Part shown: in pieces, positions 1-8,600 of the stretch
Numbering within the stretch: the stretch's first letter is position 1
How the letters are laid out: each line of letters begins with the position of its first letter
Assembly: GCA_963991145.1 (NCBI GenBank)
Contig: CAXDOZ010000021.1
Location: 1-27,844 of the forward strand
Length of the DNA: 27,844 bases
Source of the DNA: CAXDOZ01 sp963991145
Lineage (GTDB): Bacteria; Bacteroidota; Bacteroidia; Chitinophagales; JABDMM01
Reading direction: 5' to 3'
Notes under the pieces: model-generated
What the model was told of the DNA's origin: nothing
The model's database searches: none
What the model saw: only the letters and a program-made list of their open reading frames with translations
Program-made: the position numbers and the translations under genes

Positions 1-1
1 G

Positions 2-1321
2 CACAGAGCTTCTATCTTCCTGAAAGCTGCTGAGCTACTTACTGGCCCGCACAGAGATTATCTAAATGCCTCTACGATGCTTTGCCAGTCAAAGAATGCT
101 ATGCAAGCTGAGATCGATGCGGCTTGTGAGTTGATCGACTTTTTCCGATTCAATGTTCAGTACATGACTGACTTATACTCTGAGCAGCCGGAATCAGCTC
201 CGGGAATCTGGAACAGAATGGAGTTTCGTCCGCTTGAAGGATTTATTTTCGCTGTAACTCCATTTAACTTCACCAGTATTGCTGCAAACCTTCCATGTGC
301 TCCTGCAATGATGGGTAACACTGTTGTTTGGAAGCCATCTGATACTCAGATCTACTCGGCGCATTTCATCATGCAATTGTTGATCGAGGCAGGACTTCCT
401 GATGGCGTTATCAATATCGTTTATGCCGATGGACCTGAGACTGGGGATGTTTGTTTCAATCACCCTGATTTTGCAGGAATCCACTTCACCGGATCAACCG
501 GAACCTTTCAGCACATGTGGAAGACCATTGGTGGGAATATTGACAAGTACAAAGCATATCCAAGAATCGTAGGAGAGACAGGAGGAAAAGACTTCGTTCT
601 TGCCCATCCTTCTTCTGATGCTGATGCAGTAGCTGTTGCACTTGCTCGTGGAGCCTTTGAATTCCAGGGTCAGAAGTGTTCTGCTGCATCAAGAGCATAT
701 ATCCCAAGTAATATCTGGGAGCAGGTAAAAGAGAAATTTGTTGCTGACGTGAACAGCATGAAAATGGGAAGCCCTGAAGACTTCACCAACTTCATTAATG
801 CTGTGATCGACGAGCGTTCATTCGATAAGATCGCTGCCTATATTGATCAGGCTAAAGCCGATGGGCAGGAGATCATCACCGGTGGTAACTACGATAAGTC
901 TGTAGGTTACTTCATCGAGCCTACTACTATTGTTACGAAGGATCCAAACTACCGCACCATGTGTGAGGAGATCTTTGGTCCGGTTCTTACGATTCACGTT
1001 TACGATGAGAACAATTGGTCAGAGATCATTGATGTAGTTGATAACACTTCTCCATATGCCCTTACCGGTTCAATATTCTCTCAGGATCGCTATGCAATTG
1101 CAGAAGCGACAGAAAGATTGAGCCAGGCTGCAGGTAATTTTTACATCAACGACAAGCCTACCGGGGCGGTTGTTGGTCAGCAGCCATTTGGTGGTGCGAG
1201 AGCTTCTGGAACAAATGACAAAGCGGGTTCAGTTCTGAACCTGACCAGATGGGTAAGTCCACGAACGATCAAAGAAACTTTCGTTCCAGCGAAGGATTAT
1301 CGATATCCTTTCCACAGCTAA
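2..1321 (+). CDS. pruA: L-glutamate gamma-semialdehyde (1-pyrroline-5-carboxylate) dehydrogenase, 5' truncated by window edge
   Basis: Aldehyde dehydrogenase superfamily enzyme that oxidises glutamate semialdehyde (from P5C) to glutamate with NAD+, the second step of cytoplasmic proline catabolism. The reading frame is open to the first base, so the gene starts outside the window; 439 residues are visible, against roughly 540 usual for stand-alone bacterial and mitochondrial-type P5CDH, so about 100 N-terminal residues are missing. The visible ATG at 77 is internal. Motifs in order: FAVTPFNFTSIAANLP and GNTVVWKPSD (cofactor-binding region), FTGSTGTF, VGETGGKDFV with the general-base Glu at 575-577, GQKCSAASRAY with the nucleophilic Cys at 677-679, EEIFGPVLT, and QPFGGARASGTNDKAG near the C terminus. 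The 34-residue Glu-to-Cys distance is the one normal for ALDHs. An intrinsic terminator follows directly, so it is not co-transcribed with the next gene. No proline dehydrogenase gene is in view. Confidence 0.95.
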   Translation, partial: HRASIFLKAAELLTGPHRDYLNASTMLCQSKNAMQAEIDAACELIDFFRFNVQYMTDLYSEQPESAPGIWNRMEFRPLEGFIFAVTPFNFTSIAANLPCAPAMMGNTVVWKPSDTQIYSAHFIMQLLIEAGLPDGVINIVYADGPETGDVCFNHPDFAGIHFTGSTGTFQHMWKTIGGNIDKYKAYPRIVGETGGKDFVLAHPSSDADAVAVALARGAFEFQGQKCSAASRAYIPSNIWEQVKEKFVADVNSMKMGSPEDFTNFINAVIDERSFDKIAAYIDQAKADGQEIITGGNYDKSVGYFIEPTTIVTKDPNYRTMCEEIFGPVLTIHVYDENNWSEIIDVVDNTSPYALTGSIFSQDRYAIAEATERLSQAAGNFYINDKPTGAVVGQQPFGGARASGTNDKAGSVLNLTRWVSPRTIKETFVPAKDYRYPFHS

Positions 1322-1325
1322 ATTT

Positions 1326-1352
1326 AAAAGCCTCCCTTGTGGAGGCTTTTTT
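1326..1352 (+). terminator. Rho-independent terminator after pruA
   Basis: A perfect 10-bp stem (AAAAGCCTCC / GGAGGCTTTT) with a CTTGT loop ends in a T run, starting four bases after the pruA stop codon. The A-run on the 5' side means it could also work on the other strand, but no gene converges on it. Confidence 0.9.
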
Positions 1353-1487
1353 GTTTTGATTATCAAGGACTTTCGACAGCTTTAATTAAAAATTAAATTA
1401 ATGTTTACTAGCTGTCAGCAAGGGGCTAGCCTTTTTGCTTTAAAGGAATTATTTTACGGGTCCTTTATAAAAGCATAATACAAGAGA

Positions 1488-2633
1488 ATGAACAAGCTAG
1501 CAGCCCTCTGCTTAGGAATTCTTATCCTTTTCGGAACTATTCCAGCTAACGCAAATCAGTCTATCAGACTTAAGAATGGTAATCTCAAGACCAATAATAA
1601 CCTTGAGCAATTCCTGTCTGAATCTGAAGTCTTGCAAATACCGACTTTTCACGGTGAATATCACTTGCTTCTGCAATTCAATGATATTCCTACTCAGCAA
1701 GAGAGAGAGCAAATTGAATCTACCGGTATCAAGTTGGTAGAGTATCTGCCAAAGAATGCCTACATCGTAGAAGTCCCAGAATCATATGATCTGGAGCAAT
1801 TGAGATCGATGGATGTGTTCTTTGCCGGTCCAATTCCAACTGCGATTCCGCTTCATACTGACCTTTACACTGAGACTTACCCTGCTCATGCAATGGTAAG
1901 CTCTACCAGGATCAGACTACAGATCTTGCCTTACAGAGGGCAGGACGAAGAGGCTATCAAAGAAGCATTGATCGATTACGGAGTTGATGTATTCAAGGAT
2001 CCAAACTATCCTGAGAAGATCAGCATCGAAGTAGATCTATGGCAGATTGATGAGATTGCCGCTGCTCCTTTTACCTATTTCCTTGCTCCAATTGACGTAG
2101 AACCGGAGCTTGAGAACCTAACAAGTCGTTCAGTGCACAGGGCAAACGCTATCGACAATATGATGCCGGGTGGTTACCGCTATGATGGATCTGGGATCAA
2201 TGTCGGTCTTCAGGATGATGGATTCATTGGGCCACATGCCGATTATCAGGGAAGACTTACTCATTACACTGCGACAAATGGTGGAAACCACGGTGACCAC
2301 GTTGCGGGTACGATCATGGGTGCCGGTAATATCGAACCACGAAACAAAGGGATGGCTCCAGGAGCTGATATCTACGTTGGTTATTACTTCCAGATCAACG
2401 GAAACATGACCAATTACTACAATAATGATTCAATCTACATTACCTCAGCCTCACTAGGCGCGACCTGTAACGGAGGTTATGATGGAAACTCAGTAACGAG
2501 AGACCAACAGATCAACTCTATGCCTAAGCTGATGCACGTTTTCTCTGCGGGTAACTCTCAGGCAAGCAACTGCGGGTCTGGGGGTGGATCCGGCTGGGGA
2601 ACGATCTCTGGTGTACACAAGCAGGCAAAATAG
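1488..2633 (+). CDS. S8 peptidase, N-terminal fragment (signal peptide, propeptide, Asp and His of the triad)
   Basis: 381 residues. Residues 1-22 form a Sec signal peptide (hydrophobic LAALCLGILILFG, cleavage after ANA). Residues 23 to about 225 resemble a propeptide/inhibitor region. The catalytic domain starts near GSGINVGLQDDG. By alignment to the subtilisin consensus, the catalytic Asp is residue 243 (2214-2216), the catalytic His is residue 268 in NHGDHVAG (2289-2291), and the oxyanion-hole Asn is residue 356 in FSAGNS (2553-2555). The fragment ends at the premature TAG before the strand leading to the Ser motif. Upstream is a 135-bp spacer after the pruA terminator. No clear Bacteroidota promoter (TTTG, then TAnnTTTG) was found there. 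The start is chosen because it begins the signal peptide. Confidence 0.85.
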   Translation: MNKLAALCLGILILFGTIPANANQSIRLKNGNLKTNNNLEQFLSESEVLQIPTFHGEYHLLLQFNDIPTQQEREQIESTGIKLVEYLPKNAYIVEVPESYDLEQLRSMDVFFAGPIPTAIPLHTDLYTETYPAHAMVSSTRIRLQILPYRGQDEEAIKEALIDYGVDVFKDPNYPEKISIEVDLWQIDEIAAAPFTYFLAPIDVEPELENLTSRSVHRANAIDNMMPGGYRYDGSGINVGLQDDGFIGPHADYQGRLTHYTATNGGNHGDHVAGTIMGAGNIEPRNKGMAPGADIYVGYYFQINGNMTNYYNNDSIYITSASLGATCNGGYDGNSVTRDQQINSMPKLMHVFSAGNSQASNCGSGGGSGWGTISGVHKQAK

Positions 2634-2669
2634 CTGATTGCAGTTGGAGCACTTGATCACAATGATGGA

Positions 2670-5600
2670 ATGTCGGGTTACTCTTCATGGGGACCAGCAG
2701 AAGATGGAAGGCTAAAGCCGGAAGTTACAGCCAGAGGTTCTTCGGTTGTTTCAACCGGAACTGGAAATGCCTACTACACAGCTTCTGGTACTTCAATGGC
2801 CTGTCCTGGAACTTCAGGTTCATTAGCCCAGCTTTATCATGCTTTCCGTGAGTTGAACTCGCAAAACTTCGCCGACTCATACATCCTTAAGGCAATCATG
2901 ATGAATACATGTGAAGACCTTGGGAATGCTGGTCCGGATTATCGTTTCGGTTACGGAAGGATCAATAACCTTAGAGCATTAGAGGTACTTGAAAATAACT
3001 GGTACACACTTGGAACTGTAAGTCAGGGAGGATCAAATAATTTCAATATCAATGTTCCAGCAAATGTCGCTGAGTTGAAGGTGATGGTTTACTGGCACGA
3101 CTACGAAGGAAACCCAGCTGCCAATCAGGCTTTGGTGAACGATTTAAATATGTCGATTACTGCACCGGGTCCATTTGTTTACCAGCCATGGATTCTTGAT
3201 CCTACAGCAAATGCTACTAACCTGAATACTCCTGCGATCAGAGGAGTGGATACCCTTAATAACCATGAGCAAATCACGATCACCGGTCCTACAGCTGGTA
3301 GTCATCAGGTGACTATCGCCGGTACTTCTGTTCCTCAGGGACCACAAGACTACATTATCACTTACACCTTCATTTATGATAGCATATATGTGACTTACCC
3401 AATGGGAGGCGAGTCATTTGAGCCTGGATATACTGAAAAGATCCGCTGGGATGCTCATGGGAATATTGGAAACTTCACTTTAGAGTACAGCTTGAATAAT
3501 GGATCAAGCTGGACTACTGTAACAACAGGAATCGCTGGATCAAGAAGGTACTACGACTGGACTGTTCCAAGCACAATTACCTCTCAGGCTCTGATCAGAA
3601 TTTCAAGATCTGGATTGGTAGGAGTAAATGACACTTTCTCTATCATGGATATCCCTACAGGCCTGGCCATGTCTGATAAATGTCCAAGTATTGGAACCCT
3701 TACCTGGAATGCTGTTCCAGGAGCTACATCTTATGACATTTTCGTGCTTGGAAACAAGTACATGGATTCCATTGGAACAACGAGCAATCTTTTCTTTGAC
3801 ATCGGAGGCCTAACAAATGGCGTGGCCAACTGGTATAGTGTTCGCGCCAGGGTTGGCGGTGCAGTTGGAATGCGCGCAGATGCGATTGAATACACACATA
3901 CCGGAACAGGAAGCTGCTTCCCATATGATCTTTCCGTTTCTTCTTTAGTCAGCCCTTCGGGCGGATGTGGTCTTACTGCAAACGAGACAGTTACTATTCA
4001 GATAACTAATGTGGGTACGGATTCAATTCCTTCGGGAACCCCAATTACAATTAGATACAGATTGAATGGAGGCGCAATGGTTACCCAGGTAGTCAACCTT
4101 GCTTCTCAATTAGACAATGGTAATACCGCGAATCTAACTTTTAGCACCACCGGTGATTTTTCGCCAGTCAATAACACCATTAATATATACGCAACTACCG
4201 CCGGAGATAACTTTGCCGGAAATGATTCACTAGTTGGAATCACTTTGACAAATATTCCTGTAGTAAATACATTCCCATATCTGGAGGATTTTGAAACAGA
4301 TTCAGGGAACTGGTATTCGAGCGGAATTCTAAATGAATGGGAGTGGGGTACACCTGCTGGTCCGGTAATTAATACAAATGCTCCGGGCGGAACCAAATCA
4401 TGGATGACCGACCTCAATGGTAATTATCCCGATAACTCAACTTGCTACGTGCAAAGCCCATGTTTTGATCTAAGTAGCCTTACAACTCCATGGATCAGAA
4501 TGGATATCAATGTAGATATCGAGTTTTCATGGGATGGGGTGCTTCTGCAAACATCAACTAATTCTGGTGCATCATGGAACACTCTTGGTGCTCTTGGAGA
4601 TCCAAATAATTGGTACAACGATGGAACTGTTAATGCACTAGCTGCGACCGACCCGGCTCAGGACGGTTGGACAGGTAATTCCGGAGGATGGATCTCGGCT
4701 AGCCGTGAGCTTACCGGTCTGGGAGGACAATCATCAGTCTGGATCAGATTTGTATTTGCTTCCGATGGACGGGTAAATGAAGATGGTTTCGCATTCGACA
4801 ACATTGAGATCTTCGAGCCATTCAACAATGATATTGGATCGATGACGGTAAATGCCCCTGGTTCAGCACCATGCTTATCTAGCGCTGAAGCAGTAAATGT
4901 TTCTATTCAGAATTATGGAGCAGCTACTCAGACTGTCATTCCGATGGCCTACGAAGTTTCCGGCCCAATCAATTCTGGTGTTCAAAGAGATACGATCAAT
5001 GCCAGCGTTGGAACAGGTGTTATAGGTACTTTCACCTTCGGGCCTACGACCGATATGAGTTCCCCAGGTGTTTACACAGTGACAGCCTGGTCGGAACTTC
5101 CAACAGATCAGGATAACACAAATGATACGGTATCGACGACAGTAACCAATATTGCTGCGATCTCAACCTTCCCATGGAATGAAGACTTTGAGTCTTTCAC
5201 GGTTTGTGGGAATGTGAATACCTGTAACCTCGACTGCGGACCTGCGGTTTCAAATGATTGGGTTCAGGATGATAATGATCAGCAGGATTGGAGAGTTGAT
5301 CAGGGCGGAACAGCTTCAAACAACACTGGTCCAAGTCAGGATCATGATCCTGGAACTGCTCAGGGTAAGTACATCTATACAGAAGCTTCAGGAGGATGTG
5401 GTAACCAAACCATGAATATCGAAACACCTTGTTTTGATCTTAGTGGATTGAATGATGCTCGTTTTGCATTCTTCTATCACATGTTCGGTGGAAATACCGG
5501 TAGTATTTACCTGGAGTCATCTACAGACAATGGATTGACCTGGACCACTCTTCGCACATTGACAGGTGAAGTTCAAACAACCTCAGCCCAGGCATGGATT

Positions 5601-8600
5601 GGAGATACGGTAGATATTTCTTCACTAACCGGTACGGTGAAATTCAGATTCCGCGGAGTTACAGGTGGAGGATTTGAAAGTGATATGGCTATTGACGCTG
5701 TTCAGATCTTTGATATTCCGGCAGTAGTAGATGTTGAAGTAAGCCAGGTTATTACTCCTACCTCGGGCAGTTGCGGAAATGCAACTTCATCAGTTCAGGT
5801 TGTAATTAGAAATAATGGTGCAGCCCCAGCTTCTAATGTTCCGGTAAACTTCGATATCACTGGTCCATTGACCACTGGTCTTGTGACAGAAATTGCCGCC
5901 GGACCAGTTCCTGCTGGAGACACGATCCAGTATACATTCACAGCTACTGGAAATCTTGGAGCTCAGGGTAATTACATCCTTACATCTTACACAACTTTTG
6001 CAGTAGACGGTAACCTGGCAAATGATACTTCCACAAGTGCAATTGCTATCAATGATGCCACGCCACCAACGATTAGCTGTCCTTCAAATATTACAGTAAA
6101 TGCTGCAGGAGGAACTTGTGCAGCTACTGTAAACTACAGTACTCCAACATTCAGTGATAACTGCTCAGGAGCCAGCATCAACAGGATCGCCGGCCCAGCT
6201 AGTGGAGCTTCATTCCCAGTGGGAAGTACAACGGTTACCTATCGAGCAACTGATGCAGCAGGAAACACCTCTAATTGTAGCTTCACTGTAACTGTGACTG
6301 ACAATCAGAATCCAACGATCTCTTGTCCTTCAAACATTACAGCAAATGCTGCGGCAGGAACTTGTTCAGCAACGGTTACCTATAGCACTCCTTCATTTGG
6401 AGATAACTGCCCAGGAGCAAGTATCAGCAGAATTGCTGGTCCTGCAAGCGGAGCCTCATTCCCAGTAGGAAGCACAACAGTTACCCATAGAGTTACAGAT
6501 GCAGCAGGACTAACAGCTACCTGTAGCTTCACTGTAACTGTTACCGACAATCAGAATCCAACGATCTCCTGTCCATCAAATATCACTGCGAACACTGCCG
6601 CTGGTATGTGTACCGCAAATGTTACTTACAGCACCCCAACATTTGGAGATAATTGCCCAGGTGCTAGCATCAATAGAATTGCAGGACCAGCAAGTGGATC
6701 TTCATTTCCACTTGGAGCTACAACCGTGACACACCGAGTTACCGATGCTGCTGGAAACACAGCAGATTGCAGCTTTACGGTTACGGTCAATGATAATGAG
6801 AGCCCAGTTCTTAACTGTCCTTCAAACATCACCGTAAATGCAAACCCTGGAGCTTGTGGAGCAAACGTGAGCTATGCCGCAGTGACAGCAACAGATAACT
6901 GTGCTTCACCTTCAGCCAATCAGGTTGGTGGATTAGCAAGCGGAGCTTTCTTCCCATGGGGAACCACAAGTCTTAGCTTCAATGCAAATGATGGAAATGG
7001 AAATATCGCTAGTTGTGGATTCACGGTTACGGTAATCCCTGCTGATTCAGTACAGGCAGGATTTACATACACCGCTACTGGCTTGATGGCCAACTTCACC
7101 AATACCAGTGTAGATGCAAGTACCTACCTATGGGATTTTGGGGATGGTAGCTCATCTTCAATGACAAGTCCTTCTCACACTTTTGCATCTGCCGGTTCTT
7201 ATACAGTTTGTTTGATCGCTAATGGTGCATGTGAGTCCGATACAATTTGTCAACTGGTAACAGTTTCAAGCACTGCTCATACATGGACAGGAACTAATAG
7301 TTCTGCATGGTCTGATCCCGGTAACTGGAGTAATAATGCTGTTCCTACTGCTTCATGTGGAGAGCTTGATGTTCTTGTTCCATCAGGTATGCCAAATGAT
7401 CCAATCCTGGATGGTAATTACAGCATTAATCATCTGCAGGTAATGGCTGGAGCTTCTATTACTATTCCAACTGGAGACACATTAGATCTATGTGGCAATA
7501 TCACTCAGCTTGGAACCATCAATATGGGTCCTGGTGTGATCAGATTCTCAGGATCTACGGCTCAGAGCTATAATGGAAATAGCACCCTTGGGATCGTTAT
7601 CATGGACAATTCAGCAGGATTGAACTTTACTAGTGGAGCAACACTAAGATGTGCTGAAGCTCTTATAATGGTTCAGGGAGACATCGATGTTCCTTCTTCC
7701 GCTGATCTTGTGCTTAGAAGTACTGCAACAGGTACGGCTTATCTCGATGATTTCAATAGTGGAACGGCTGGATCAATTACGAATGGAGCAGGTGCTGGTG
7801 ATGTCACGGTTGAGAGATGGGTTGTTAACCCAAACAATGCTTTCCATTTTATCTCTCCTGCTGTTAGTCCGGCTACCGTAAGTGGTTGGTCTGATGACTT
7901 TACCATTTATGGACCAAACAATGCTCAGGTAGTACCTATGCCAAACTGTGATCCAACAGCTCTTGCAGCTGGAAGTCCTTTTGGTGGCTTGTTTGAGTAC
8001 AGAGAGAATGCAGTTACTACTTGTTATTTAGAAGGCTGGCATGTGAGATCTGCTGGTCCTTTGACTCATGGTAGTGGATACGCAGGTATCATTCCAAACA
8101 ACAGAAGAATTGAGCTTACAGGACCTCCGGGCACCGGAGCTGTAGTTCACGGGCCTCTTACTCGTACGGTGGTGAATACGTCTTCAGCGGTAGGGTGGAA
8201 TCAGGTTGGTAACCCATATCCATCTCCGCTGAACTGGCCTGATGTTGCTGCGGCAAATCCAGGATTGGGAGCTACAGCATATATCTGGAATTCAAGTGGA
8301 TTCTATGGAGGAACAATGCAGCCATTGAGTGCTTTAATCCCGAGCGATAATATTGCCAGTTCGCAAGGGTTCCAGGTAGAAGTTCTTGGACCTGCGCCTC
8401 AATCTGTAAACATCGCTTTTGATAATACGATGCGTAGAACTGGTAATACAAGTTTCCAGAGAAACGGATCTCAGTATGATCAGAGACTTGATCTATTAGT
8501 GACTGGAAATGGATTTGCCGATAAGACGCATATCGTATTCCTCGATGGTCCAACCAATGGTTGGGATGGAGATTTCGATGGAAGAAAATGCGAGAGCAAT

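Noticed and set aside
1417..1439. Imperfect hairpin upstream of the S8 peptidase gene as a second terminator or riboswitch
   Set aside because: The stem needs G-T pairs and a bulge, the loop is almost closed, no long T run follows, and no known riboswitch core is visible in this 135-bp spacer.
2631..2633. TAG read as a sense codon by a recoded genetic code
   Set aside because: TAG ends the pseudouridine synthase (22555-22557), MmcQ/YjbR (24651-24653) and flippase-like (25029-25031) genes at family-typical lengths, so it acts as a normal stop in this genome. Local read-through stays possible but has no sequence support.
2634..2669. Natural internal start at ATG 2670 giving a separate protein
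   Set aside because: The ATG is in the middle of the S8 fold, there is no signal peptide although the protein carries a T9SS sorting domain, and no convincing ribosome binding site precedes it.
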